The notes beneath the pieces are model-generated. The model ran no database searches, was not told where the DNA came from, and saw nothing but the letters and a program-made list of their open reading frames with translations. This document shows positions 1-8,601 of a DNA stretch of 64,000 nt, one piece after another. Where the stretch lies: assembly GCA_021740785.1 (NCBI GenBank), contig JAIOZI010000010.1:36138-100137 (forward strand). Direction: 5' to 3'. A program made the position numbers and the translations under genes. Source of the stretch: Melioribacteraceae bacterium. GTDB taxonomy: Bacteria; Bacteroidota; Ignavibacteria; Ignavibacteriales; Melioribacteraceae. The stretch's first letter is position 1. Each line of letters opens with the position of its first letter.

Positions 1-744
1 ATCAATTCGAAAAAAAGAATTAGTGAAAACCAGGATGAGAAGGATTTTTATATATCGAATGATGATGACGAATTGACACGGATAATTTACAGTAACGCTA
101 CACAGTATGCATTTTCTATAAAGAATAAAGTAAGCAATGGCGCATACTCTCATGATGGAAAAATATTTTTTGTAAGTGATAATAAATTTGATCATGTGTG
201 TGATACATCGGATTTGAGTATTAAGGGTGAGCATAATTTATATAACGCTCTGCCTGTTGTAATTACCGCAAAAATAATTGGATTCGAAAATGATTTAATA
301 AAAAAAGGACTTTCAACATTTCCCGGTGTTGAACATCGTTTGGAGTTTGTTCGTGAGATTGACGGAGTGAAATATATAAATGATTCAAAGGCAACAAATG
401 TAGATTCCGTCTGGTATGCACTAAGAAGTTTTGAAGATCCGATTATTTTAATTCTCGGGGGCAAAGATAAAGGGAATGACTACAACCAGATAAAAGAACT
501 TGTGAAAAATAGAGTAAAAAAAATATATGCAATCGGATCATCATCAAAAAAAGTTTTTGATTTTTTTTCTGAGTTTGTTGATACGGAAATAGTCGATACA
601 CTTGAGAATTGTGTTAAAAGAAGTCTGGGAGATAGAGAAGAAGGTGATATAGTCCTATTGTCACCTGCATGTGCGAGTTTCGATATGTTTGAAAATTATG
701 AACATAGGGGTAGAGTATTTAAGGAAGCGGTGAATAATCTATAA
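1..744 (+). CDS. murD: UDP-N-acetylmuramoylalanine--D-glutamate ligase MurD, C-terminal part
   Basis: MurD is the cytoplasmic ATP-dependent ligase that adds D-Glu to UDP-MurNAc-L-Ala in peptidoglycan precursor synthesis. The frame is open from base 1, so the gene is cut by the left edge; the TTG at 73 is internal and not a true start. The visible part holds the central-domain end (GEHNLYNALP, a Mur-ligase HNxxN motif) and the C-terminal domain, with the MurD-specific YINDSKATN, ILGGKDKGNDY and LLSPACASFDMFENYEHRG motifs. Its stop at 742-744 directly abuts the ftsW ATG at 745, which indicates translational coupling in a dcw operon. The identity is firm; only the N-terminal half is missing. Confidence 0.96.
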   Translation: MNSKKRISENQDEKDFYISNDDDELTRIIYSNATQYAFSIKNKVSNGAYSHDGKIFFVSDNKFDHVCDTSDLSIKGEHNLYNALPVVITAKIIGFENDLIKKGLSTFPGVEHRLEFVREIDGVKYINDSKATNVDSVWYALRSFEDPIILILGGKDKGNDYNQIKELVKNRVKKIYAIGSSSKKVFDFFSEFVDTEIVDTLENCVKRSLGDREEGDIVLLSPACASFDMFENYEHRGRVFKEAVNNL

Positions 745-1851
745 ATGAAAAACTTAGCGAAAATATTGATAGCATTGGTAATTGTACTGAGTATTCTCGG
801 TGCAATCCTTGTGTTCAGTGCAAGCGGAACTTACAGCGCGGTAAAGTTCAACAGCATTTATACATTGTTCAAATCTCATGTCGGCAAAGTATTAATTGCG
901 GCATTCGGATTGGTAATTTTCTCATCAATACCTTATGAAAATTACCGGCATTACAGCAAGCATGCTATGCTTGGTGTGATAATTCTTCTTTTAATTACAC
1001 TGCTGTTTTCACAAAGTTTTAAAGGAGCCGCACGCTGGATCGACATTGGTTTGTTCAGATTTCAACCTTCTGAATTGGCTAAAGTAGTTTTGCTGGTTCA
1101 CCTCGCAAACATGATTGAGAGGCAGGGTAGTAAAGTATCGGAATTTAAATCCGGTTTGGTTTACCCGATGTTCTGGATTTTTACAATCAGCCTATTTGTA
1201 TTTCTTCAGCCGAATGTTTCGACCACTGTAATAATAACTTTGATCTCATTTGTTCTGCTATATGTCGGTGGTGCAAGTTTCAAACACGTTTTTGCGACTC
1301 TCGGATCGGGAGCCGTTTTTGCGGGACTTGCAATGATGGCATTATCACATTCAAGAGAAAGAATTTTGACCTTTGTCGATTCACTGATGAACGGCGGAGA
1401 TATCAATATGCAGGTAAAACAGGCAAAGATTGCATTAGGCAGCGGTGGCTTTATTGGTGTTGGTCTTGGTCACAGCAGGCAGAGTGATTTGTTTTTACCC
1501 GAATCTTACGGCGATTTTATTTTTTCTGTGCTGGGTGAAGAAACAGGATTTTTAGGAGCAATTATTGTCCTACTTGTTTATCTGACAATCTTCTTTGTAG
1601 GAATTCTAATTGCAAAACGCGCAAAGGATACATTCGGACAGTTGATTGTATTTGGATTGTCTTTCAATATCGTAATAAGCGCACTTATAAATGCAGCGGT
1701 TGTTGTGGGCATACTGCCAACTACAGGTATAACGCTGCCCTTTATAAGTTTCGGCGGAACATCAATAATAATTTTTGCTATATCGATCGGAATAATTGTG
1801 AACGTTGCATTGCAAACCCATAGATACCGCGAACCAAGGTTGAATCAGTGA
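745..1851 (+). CDS. ftsW: SEDS-family peptidoglycan glycosyltransferase FtsW
   Basis: Inner-membrane SEDS protein that polymerises lipid II at the septum with a class B PBP. The 368 residues form about ten hydrophobic segments. SEDS landmarks are FRFQPSELAK in the first half and the loop with GVGLGHSRQ, then LPESYGDFIF and EETGFLG, where the Asp in YGDFIF corresponds to the conserved SEDS loop position. A GITLPFISFGGTS segment near the C-terminus is typical of FtsW/RodA. Position between murD and murG favours FtsW over RodA. No gap separates it from murD, and its TGA overlaps the murG ATG by one base. Confidence 0.95.
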   Translation: MKNLAKILIALVIVLSILGAILVFSASGTYSAVKFNSIYTLFKSHVGKVLIAAFGLVIFSSIPYENYRHYSKHAMLGVIILLLITLLFSQSFKGAARWIDIGLFRFQPSELAKVVLLVHLANMIERQGSKVSEFKSGLVYPMFWIFTISLFVFLQPNVSTTVIITLISFVLLYVGGASFKHVFATLGSGAVFAGLAMMALSHSRERILTFVDSLMNGGDINMQVKQAKIALGSGGFIGVGLGHSRQSDLFLPESYGDFIFSVLGEETGFLGAIIVLLVYLTIFFVGILIAKRAKDTFGQLIVFGLSFNIVISALINAAVVVGILPTTGITLPFISFGGTSIIIFAISIGIIVNVALQTHRYREPRLNQ

Positions 1852-2954
1852 TGAAAATAAACGCAAATCCATATCGTTTTATTTTTGCAGGCGGCGGAAC
1901 AGGCGGACATCTTTACCCTGCATTAGCAGTTGCCGAACAAATCCGACTGATAAAACCGGAATCGAAAATTTTATTCATCGGAACGAAAGATAAACTTGAG
2001 TCTACAGTTGTACCGAAGTTCGGATTTGATTTTAAGTCGATTTGGATTTCAGGATTTGTCCGAAAACTCACATTGCAGAATTTACTGTTCCCGGTCAAAC
2101 TTCTGGTCTCTGCTGTGAAATCGCTGATGATCTGTTTTAGTTTCAAACCAAGAGTAGCAATTGGAACAGGCGCGTATGTTTCAGGTCCGGTCGTCTGGGC
2201 GGCATCTTTCCTAGGTTCAAAAGTTATGCTGCTTGAGCAAAATAGTTACCCGGGAGTTACGAATAGACTTTTGGAAAAACGCGCTGATCAAATTCATGTT
2301 GCATTCGAAGATTCAAAAAATTATTTCCGGTTCAGTGAAAAACTTCATGTATCCGGAAACCCGGTGCGTGTCAATTTGCAGCTTATGGATAAACAAGAGG
2401 CAATAAAACATATTGGATTAAATCCAGAAAGAAAAACACTTTTAGTTCTTGGCGGGAGTCTGGGTGCGTCATCGATAAATAATGCGGTTGATGAAAATTT
2501 GGAAAAATTAATTTCCGGCGGAATACAGATCATCTGGCAGACCGGAAAAAGATATTTTGATCAATATAAAAATCTTGAAAACGAGTCTGTGAAGGTATTC
2601 CCATTTTTTGATGATATCGAAAATTATTATTCAGCTTGTGATTTAGTGATAGCGAGAGCAGGCGCAACGACAATAGCCGAACTGGCATATTTGGGATTAC
2701 CGTCGGTATTTGTCCCCTCTCCAAATGTGGCTGAAGATCATCAGTATAAAAATGCGAAATCTATGGTTGATAATGAGGCGGCAATTTTAATTAAGGATAA
2801 TGAATTAGGTAAAAAGTTGGTTGATGTTTTAGTCCGGCTTTTTAATGACAGCATTCAACTTCAGAAGTTGAGTGATGGAATAAAGAAATTTTCTAAACCT
2901 GATGCAGCAAAGACAATTGCGGAAAATGCAATAAAACTTGCTGAAGGAATTTAA
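1851..2954 (+). CDS. murG: UDP-GlcNAc:lipid I N-acetylglucosaminyltransferase MurG
   Basis: MurG (GT28, GT-B fold) converts lipid I to lipid II on the inner face of the cytoplasmic membrane. The glycine-rich acceptor loop GGGTGGH is at about residues 14-20. The donor-binding segment with ARAGATTIAEL and the following LPSVFVPSPNVAEDHQ is typical of MurG. I chose ATG 1851, which forms a TGATG overlap with the ftsW stop; a GTG at 1848 would add one residue. The length of 367 aa is normal. It is followed after 14 nt by murC. Confidence 0.95.
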   Translation: MKINANPYRFIFAGGGTGGHLYPALAVAEQIRLIKPESKILFIGTKDKLESTVVPKFGFDFKSIWISGFVRKLTLQNLLFPVKLLVSAVKSLMICFSFKPRVAIGTGAYVSGPVVWAASFLGSKVMLLEQNSYPGVTNRLLEKRADQIHVAFEDSKNYFRFSEKLHVSGNPVRVNLQLMDKQEAIKHIGLNPERKTLLVLGGSLGASSINNAVDENLEKLISGGIQIIWQTGKRYFDQYKNLENESVKVFPFFDDIENYYSACDLVIARAGATTIAELAYLGLPSVFVPSPNVAEDHQYKNAKSMVDNEAAILIKDNELGKKLVDVLVRLFNDSIQLQKLSDGIKKFSKPDAAKTIAENAIKLAEGI

Positions 2955-2968
2955 AGAGGCAGATCGAT

Positions 2969-4339
2969 ATGATGCAGAACGTTATTAAGAAAGTTCATTT
3001 TGTCGGGATTGGCGGAATCGGGATGAGCGGACTCGCAGAAATTTTATTGAATAGAGGATTTGAAGTTTCAGGCTCGGACTTAAATGAAACGGAAGTAACC
3101 GATCATCTTAAAGATCTTGGTGTTACTATTTATAAAGGACATTCACCCGAAAATTTGATTGATGCCGATGTGCTGGTTTATTCATCAGCGGTTACTACCG
3201 CAAATCCTGAGGTTGCTGCTGCAATCGATAGCAAAATTCCGGTTATCAAACGTTCCGAGATGCTGGCTGAAACGATGAGAATGAAATATGGAATCAGTAT
3301 TGCCGGTACCCACGGAAAAACCACGACTACCTCAATGGTTGGGCTGGTGCTTACTGCCGGAAATATTGACCCGACAATTATTGTCGGAGGTAAACTTAGC
3401 GGACTCGGCGGAACAAACGCGCGTCTTGGTCATGGTGATTATATAGTTGTTGAAGCTGATGAGTTTGACCGTTCCTTTTTGAAATTAACTCCTACCATTG
3501 CAGCCATTACAACTCTCGAAAGAGAACATCTTGATATTTATAAAGATCTCGATGATTTGAAATCAGCATTTATTGAATTTGCAAATAAGGTTCCGTTTTA
3601 CGGATTTGTTGCTCTTTGCTTGGATGAGCCGGCGCTGCAGGAAATCATTCCGTTGATCAACAAAAAGATAATAACCTACGGTGTCAACATACACTCTGAT
3701 GTTCGTGCCGTTGATATTCAACATGATAATTTTAATAGTTCCTTCAACGTTATTTACAAAGGCGAGGATTTGGGAAGGATTACTCTGCAGCTTCCCGGTT
3801 TGCACTACATTAAAAATTCTCTCGTTGCAGTAATTACCGCAAGAGAACTTGGTGTTGATTTTGAAACTATTAAAGAAGCTCTTGGGTCATTCACCGGCGT
3901 ATATAGAAGATTTGAAACAAAATACAGTAATGATATTCTTGTGATTGATGATTACGCACATCATCCTACTGAGACAGATGCAACATTAAGCGGAATTAGA
4001 AATGGATGGAAGAGAAGACTGGTGGCTGTTTTTCAACCACACCTGTACTCACGTACTCAGGATTTTTATAAAGAATTCGGCAGATCGTTGATGAATTCGG
4101 ATGTGTTTATCTGTACTGATGTTTACCCGGCTCGCGAGGAACCTATTGAAGGAATAAACGGAAAATTGGTAGCGGATGCCGCAAAAAGTTTCGGTCATAA
4201 AAATGTTCATTATGAACCTGATAAAACAAAAATTCCCGAACTATTGAAATCAATTTACAAGAAGGATGATATCATAATAACAATGGGTGCGGGCGATATA
4301 TGGAAATTCGGCGAAAAATTTATTGAGTTGATAAAATAA
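2969..4339 (+). CDS. murC: UDP-N-acetylmuramate--L-alanine ligase MurC
   Basis: MurC adds L-Ala to UDP-MurNAc, the first peptide step of peptidoglycan precursor synthesis. The N-terminal Rossmann domain starts with HFVGIGGIGMSGLAE. The ATP P-loop AGTHGKTTTT lies near residues 112-121. The central domain has VVEADEFDRSFL, and the C-terminal domain has YAHHPTE and FQPHLYSRT. The 456-aa length is complete. Two adjacent ATGs (2969 and 2972) follow an AGAGG-like Shine-Dalgarno. No murB or ddl lies between murC and ftsQ, so these must be encoded elsewhere or be absent. Confidence 0.96.
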   Translation: MMQNVIKKVHFVGIGGIGMSGLAEILLNRGFEVSGSDLNETEVTDHLKDLGVTIYKGHSPENLIDADVLVYSSAVTTANPEVAAAIDSKIPVIKRSEMLAETMRMKYGISIAGTHGKTTTTSMVGLVLTAGNIDPTIIVGGKLSGLGGTNARLGHGDYIVVEADEFDRSFLKLTPTIAAITTLEREHLDIYKDLDDLKSAFIEFANKVPFYGFVALCLDEPALQEIIPLINKKIITYGVNIHSDVRAVDIQHDNFNSSFNVIYKGEDLGRITLQLPGLHYIKNSLVAVITARELGVDFETIKEALGSFTGVYRRFETKYSNDILVIDDYAHHPTETDATLSGIRNGWKRRLVAVFQPHLYSRTQDFYKEFGRSLMNSDVFICTDVYPAREEPIEGINGKLVADAAKSFGHKNVHYEPDKTKIPELLKSIYKKDDIIITMGAGDIWKFGEKFIELIK

Positions 4340-4342
4340 TAG

Positions 4343-5119
4343 ATGATGAAAAAATTTCTAAAAATACCGAGCATTTTATTCTTATTGATTTCTCTTGCAT
4401 TGGTTTTTTATTTGTCAGTTTCACTGGAAGATAAAGCTCCGAAGATAGGAGTTATTGAATTAAACGGGAATTTCCATCTTTCAAAAGACATCTACTTCAA
4501 GTATGCGGGATTTGAAGACAAGGAAAAATATAACGAATTGACACTTCCGTTAATTAAGGATCGATTGGAAAAGCATCCATATATAAAAAGAGCGGATGTA
4601 ATCTATGAGGGTGATAACGCGGTTACGGTTCAGATCACAGAGAAAGTATTTGAAGCATTGCTTTATTGGGAAAGTAAACAGTTTATAATTACCGAGGATT
4701 TGGAAACGTTACCGATTTTGTCTTACACTAAACGAATTGATTACCCGGTAATCAGCAATCCTTTTGTAAAGGATTCTATTCGGAATTTCCATAATGTTAA
4801 AAAATATGATGATGTCGTTACAGCTTTGAAAATTTTAACAACAGCGAAATTAACGGACCCGGAACTGTATGAAAATCTGAACGAAATTAATTTAAGAAAC
4901 GGCGGGGATATTTTACTCTATTATTCATTTGCAGATTATCCGGTTGTAGTAGGAAGAGGAAATGAAATAGCGAAGGTAATTTACTTCGGAAAATTATGGA
5001 ATAATATGAAAGGGAAGAGCATTAACCGGGTTATCGAATACATTGATCTAAGGTTTGCGCAGCATGTTTATTTAGGTATAACGACCGAAGCACAAGAAGA
5101 TAAGGAAGTAAATTCATGA
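4343..5119 (+). CDS. ftsQ: FtsQ/DivIB-type cell division protein
   Basis: A 258-aa bitopic inner-membrane protein with a short cytoplasmic N-terminus, one transmembrane helix at about residues 7-26, and a periplasmic region. Residues 35-105 look like a POTRA domain (IGVIELNGNFHLSKDIYFKYAGF, then a LPLIKDRLEKHPYIKRADV-like pattern of linking and anchoring repeats), followed by a beta domain. This is the FtsQ architecture, and the position directly before ftsA and ftsZ supports it. Sequence conservation in this family is low, so the call relies on architecture plus context. The stop overlaps the ftsA start by four bases (ATGA). Confidence 0.85.
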   Translation: MMKKFLKIPSILFLLISLALVFYLSVSLEDKAPKIGVIELNGNFHLSKDIYFKYAGFEDKEKYNELTLPLIKDRLEKHPYIKRADVIYEGDNAVTVQITEKVFEALLYWESKQFIITEDLETLPILSYTKRIDYPVISNPFVKDSIRNFHNVKKYDDVVTALKILTTAKLTDPELYENLNEINLRNGGDILLYYSFADYPVVVGRGNEIAKVIYFGKLWNNMKGKSINRVIEYIDLRFAQHVYLGITTEAQEDKEVNS

Positions 5120-6360
5120 AAAAAAATATAATTGCCGGTTTGGATCTCGGTACGACGAAAGTCGGAGCAATAATTGCCGAGAAATCTGAAAATAATCTGG
5201 ATATTCTTGGTTTCGGAGTTGCGCCTTCGGAAGGACTAAACCGGGGATTGGTTGCAAACATTACGAAAACTGCCGAAGCTATTAAAGAAGCAATGGATAT
5301 TGCATCGAACCGTGCCGGGATAACAATAAAAGAAGTGAACGTTGGAGTTGCAGGAGAACACATTACGAGTTTACGTCATAGAAATTATGTTACGATCAGT
5401 AACCCGGATAAAGAAATTACAGAGGAAGATCTCGAGAGGTTAAAAGCAGATGTACGCACAATCAGAATTCCATCCGACAGACAAATACTTCACATTATTC
5501 CGGAGGAATTTTTTATTGATCATCAGGGCGGCATTGAAAATCCAATTGGTATGAGCGGGTCAAGATTGGAAGCGCTGAATCATGTTGTGCTGGCATCAAT
5601 TCCCGCAATTCAAAATATAAATAAATCGGTGCAGCGAGCCGGGTACGTAGTAAAAGATTATGTACTTCAGCCAATTGCATCCAGTATCTCCGTGCTTGAA
5701 GATAATGAAATGGATTTAGGCGTTGCGTTGATTGATATCGGCGGCGGAACGACCGATGTTGCAATTTATCACGATAAAAGTGTAAAACATACCAAGGTTA
5801 TCGGAGTTGCCGGTAATCAAGTTACTAATGATATTCGTGAATCTCTCGGAATTGTAACAGGTGAAGCAGAAAAATTGAAAAAAGAATACGGTTATGCGTC
5901 CGAGGATTCAATCATAAAAGATGAGGACATTTACATAAAAGGTGTCGGCGCCAGGGGAAATATTAAAATTCCAATTTCTTTATTGACTCAAATCATCAGT
6001 GTGAGAATGAGAGAATTGTTCACGTTGATTGATAATGAATTGCGCCATACAGGTTATAAAGGAAAAATTAAAGCAGGTATAGTGCTGACCGGCGGCGGTT
6101 CACTTTTAAGAGGATGCACAGAATTAGCCGAAGAAGTATTTGGGTTGCCGACTAGAATCGGTGTCCCGCTGGAATTAGGCGCCGGATTATCGAATGAAAT
6201 TGAAAGTCCCGAGTTTGCAACAGTTGCCGGATTGATAAAAGGAATTCCCGGAACGACTTCAAGCGATACTATGATAAACATCAAAAGCGGAAGAGATAGA
6301 GGACAGCTTAAAGTAAAAAGTTTCTTTAAAAAGATACAAGAATTTTTTGATGAACTATAA
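5116..6360 (+). CDS. ftsA: Cell division protein FtsA
   Basis: Actin-like ATPase that anchors FtsZ filaments to the membrane and recruits later divisome proteins. Actin-fold phosphate loops are visible: GLDLGTTKVGAI at the N-terminus and DIGGGTTDVAIY near the middle, with LTGGGSLLRG as the adenosine motif. The SHS2/1C region lies between the first two. The C-terminus ends in a Lys/Phe-rich amphipathic stretch (VKSFFKKIQEFFDEL) matching the membrane-targeting helix of FtsA. The length of 414 aa is complete. It overlaps ftsQ by four bases and is followed by a 22-nt spacer before the ftsZ ATG. Confidence 0.96.
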   Translation: MKKNIIAGLDLGTTKVGAIIAEKSENNLDILGFGVAPSEGLNRGLVANITKTAEAIKEAMDIASNRAGITIKEVNVGVAGEHITSLRHRNYVTISNPDKEITEEDLERLKADVRTIRIPSDRQILHIIPEEFFIDHQGGIENPIGMSGSRLEALNHVVLASIPAIQNINKSVQRAGYVVKDYVLQPIASSISVLEDNEMDLGVALIDIGGGTTDVAIYHDKSVKHTKVIGVAGNQVTNDIRESLGIVTGEAEKLKKEYGYASEDSIIKDEDIYIKGVGARGNIKIPISLLTQIISVRMRELFTLIDNELRHTGYKGKIKAGIVLTGGGSLLRGCTELAEEVFGLPTRIGVPLELGAGLSNEIESPEFATVAGLIKGIPGTTSSDTMINIKSGRDRGQLKVKSFFKKIQEFFDEL

Positions 6361-6361
6361 A

Positions 6362-6377
6362 TACCACAACAAGGAGG
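6362..6377 (+). promoter_or_regulatory. ftsZ ribosome-binding region, target of possible antisense pairing
   Basis: TACCACAACAAGGAGG precedes the ftsZ ATG at 6383, with AAGGAGG at 6371-6377 as a near-ideal Shine-Dalgarno five bases before the ATG. This decides the ftsZ start: the longer frame opening at 6347 overlaps ftsA and has no such site. The first 13 bases (6362-6374) are the exact reverse complement of 7721-7733, which lies in the loop of the hairpin downstream of ftsZ. Confidence 0.8.
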
Positions 6378-6382
6378 AAGTA

Positions 6383-7675
6383 ATGACAAAATTTGTAACC
6401 TTAGACCGAGAGAGACCAATGTCCGCCGTCTTAAAAGTAGTTGGCGTAGGTGGAGGCGGGTGTAATGCTATCGAGAGCATGATGAAAAGAGGACTGCAGG
6501 GAGTTGAATATGTTGCAGTTAATACGGATGCTCAAGTATTGGAGAAAAGCAGCGCCCAGCATAAAATACAAATCGGAAAAAATATTACCCGCGGTCTGGG
6601 AGCCGGGGCAGATCCTAATGTTGGACGCAAAGCTCTCGAAGAAGATAGAGAAAAACTAACAAAGGTTCTGGAAGGAAGTGATATGGTTTTTGTCACATCC
6701 GGAATGGGCGGCGGTACCGGGACAGGCGGCGCACCGATCGTTGCTTCGATTGCAAAAAGCCTAGGCTCACTCGTAATAGGAATAGTCACAAAACCGTTCC
6801 GCTGGGAAGGAAAAAAACGTATGCTCAACGCCGAAGACGGAATTCATGAAATGCGTCAATACGTTGATAGCTTGATTGTTATTCCGAATGAAAGACTTTT
6901 GAGCATTTTGGATAAAACCGTATCTGCAGCCACTGCATTCGATAAGCCGAATGAAGTTCTTTATGAAGCGACACGCGGAATTGCGGATATCATAACAATC
7001 CCCGGAATAATTAATGTTGACTTTGCCGATGTCCGTTCCGTAATGAATGAAAGCGGTGAAGCTTTAATGGGCTGCGGAATTGCAAGCGGTGATAATCGTG
7101 CGGTCGAAGCGGCTCAGAAAGCAATATCTTCTCCTTTGTTGGAAGGTATCAGTATCAAAGGCGCCAAAAATATTCTGCTTAATGTCAGCGGTTCAACTAA
7201 TCTTACTATGCAGGAGATTGATGAAGGAAATAAAATTATATATGACTCTGCCGGTGAGGAAGCCAATATTATATTCGGCTGGGTAAGCAAAGAAGAAATG
7301 AACGAATATGTTTCATATACGGTTATTGCAACCGGGTTCAATTCGGCATCTTATAAAGGCGGAATTAGTAATCTGAATAAAGTATCAGAAGAAGATGAAA
7401 CAAGAGAAAAGAAAAAAACTGCAGCATCCGGGCTTGGCGCAGGTTATAAGGGAAGACCGATGGAAGTGAGTGAAGATGATGATTTGGATGTACCGACGAT
7501 ATTCCGCGTAAAAGGATCGAATAAAAATCTGCTTAAAGAAGATACGGTTACAGAAGGCGGATTTCAATTTGAACAATTTGATGCATTCGAGCAAAAAGAA
7601 AAAGAGAAAGATAGAAAACGAAACCGGGAAAACAGAGACGACAGTTCTTCGTTTTTAAGAATGATGATGGATTAG
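6383..7675 (+). CDS. ftsZ: Cell division protein FtsZ
   Basis: Tubulin-like GTPase that forms the division ring. From ATG 6383 the protein has 430 aa. It has GVGGGGCNAI near residues 21-30, the tubulin signature GGGTGTG at 109-115, and the T7-loop region NVDFADVRSVM. A charged linker of about 90 residues (Lys/Glu/Arg/Asp-rich) leads to a C-terminal peptide ending SSSFLRMMMD. The FLR triad matches the FtsZ tail that binds FtsA, but the usual DIPAFLR form is altered. Expression may be tuned by the downstream hairpin whose loop complements this gene's ribosome-binding site. Confidence 0.97.
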   Translation: MTKFVTLDRERPMSAVLKVVGVGGGGCNAIESMMKRGLQGVEYVAVNTDAQVLEKSSAQHKIQIGKNITRGLGAGADPNVGRKALEEDREKLTKVLEGSDMVFVTSGMGGGTGTGGAPIVASIAKSLGSLVIGIVTKPFRWEGKKRMLNAEDGIHEMRQYVDSLIVIPNERLLSILDKTVSAATAFDKPNEVLYEATRGIADIITIPGIINVDFADVRSVMNESGEALMGCGIASGDNRAVEAAQKAISSPLLEGISIKGAKNILLNVSGSTNLTMQEIDEGNKIIYDSAGEEANIIFGWVSKEEMNEYVSYTVIATGFNSASYKGGISNLNKVSEEDETREKKKTAASGLGAGYKGRPMEVSEDDDLDVPTIFRVKGSNKNLLKEDTVTEGGFQFEQFDAFEQKEKEKDRKRNRENRDDSSSFLRMMMD

Positions 7676-7701
7676 CATAAATTTTCTATTTCCTGTAATA
7701 T

Positions 7702-7768
7702 AGGCTGTATGCAGATTTCACCTTGTTGTGGTAAACTAATGGTATTTGAAATCGGTACAGCCTTTTTT
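7702..7768 (+). terminator. Two-tier terminator-like hairpin after ftsZ with antisense loop
   Basis: Outer stem AGGCTGTA (7702-7709) pairs with TACAGCCT (7756-7763). A small internal loop separates it from an inner stem GATTTCA (7714-7720) with TGAAATC (7747-7753). The apical loop is 7721-7746, and a run of six T follows at 7763-7768. It sits 26 nt past the ftsZ stop and would end the dcw transcript. The 5' half of the loop, CCTTGTTGTGGTA (7721-7733), is exactly complementary to the ftsZ leader at 6362-6374, so it may also act as a regulatory RNA element. Confidence 0.75.
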
Positions 7769-7795
7769 ATTTTCATGTCTAAATTTGGATTGGGG

Positions 7796-7826
7796 TTTGT
7801 TATTTATCACCAAATAACTAAATTTG
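7796..7826 (+). promoter_or_regulatory. Bacteroidota-type promoter for the 7855 gene
   Basis: TTTG at 7796-7799, a 19-base spacer, then TAAATTTG at 7819-7826. This is a full match to the Bacteroidota consensus TTTG-N19-TAnnTTTG. Transcription would begin near 7832-7834, leaving a leader of about 20 nt before the ATG at 7855. The site lies just after the ftsZ terminator, where a new transcription unit is expected. Confidence 0.6.
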
Positions 7827-7854
7827 ATGTTTCGAAAACGACTATGAATTATGA

Positions 7855-8586
7855 ATGATAAAAAAGTATTTTTATTTAATTGTATTCCTCTTTGGTTTTA
7901 GCTCAATCTCTATTGCTCAAAATGAAGTTGGCTGGATCTCCAAATTCGGTACTGCGGTTGGATTTACACCGTATTACCTGATGCCTGATTATTCCGAATT
8001 AAATAAACAACTGCCTGCTTTTGGAGTTGACGATTTTTCCGGGGGATTATTCAGCTATGGCGGCGGCGGATACATTTACATTCTGGTTGTTGAGAATTTG
8101 AGAATCGGCGGAACCGGGTTTAACGGAACTGCTTCCGAAACAAAGTTTTTTAACGGGTTCGACCGTGAAGTGATTTATTCAGTTGGAGGCGGAGCGCTTA
8201 CTATTGAGTACACAATTCCTTCAATCAGAAATGTTGCTGTTTCATTCGGAGCAATGATTGGCGCCGGTTCACAGGAAATTGAGATTTTTAGAAACAACCA
8301 AAATTTCAGTTGGAACGGTGTTTGGAGTGAATTCTCTGCAAGTCCTGATGCAGACAGTTACAGCAGAAAATTAACAAGAGATTATTATATTTTATCCCCG
8401 ACAATAAACGTTGATATTCCGTTAAACAGGTTTATTGCATTTCGAATCGGCGGGGGTTATTTGTTTACATTAGGTAATGATTGGACGACTGAAAATGAAA
8501 TAGAATTGACCAATGTTTCATCGGGATTAAAATCAGATTCGTTTTTTATTCAAACCGGAATATTTTTAGGCTTTTTTGCATTCTAG
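7855..8586 (+). CDS. Predicted outer-membrane beta-barrel protein, function unknown
   Basis: 243 aa with a clear Sec signal peptide (MIKKYFYLIVFLFGFSSISIAQ, cleavage after about residue 22). The mature part is rich in Gly, Phe, Tyr and alternating hydrophobic residues, with short GGG turns, and ends IFLGFFAF with a terminal Phe, as many outer-membrane barrels do. I do not recognise a named family. It has its own promoter at 7796 and stops 15 nt before rfbB, so it could be the first gene of the polysaccharide operon or an unrelated surface protein. The envelope location is fairly safe; the function is not known. Confidence 0.7.
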   Translation: MIKKYFYLIVFLFGFSSISIAQNEVGWISKFGTAVGFTPYYLMPDYSELNKQLPAFGVDDFSGGLFSYGGGGYIYILVVENLRIGGTGFNGTASETKFFNGFDREVIYSVGGGALTIEYTIPSIRNVAVSFGAMIGAGSQEIEIFRNNQNFSWNGVWSEFSASPDADSYSRKLTRDYYILSPTINVDIPLNRFIAFRIGGGYLFTLGNDWTTENEIELTNVSSGLKSDSFFIQTGIFLGFFAF

Positions 8587-8601
8587 CCAAATGGAGAAAA
8601 A

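Noticed and set aside
6347..6382. Earlier ftsZ start inside ftsA
   Set aside because: ATG 6383 has an almost ideal AAGGAGG; the earlier ATG has none and would add residues with no FtsZ similarity.
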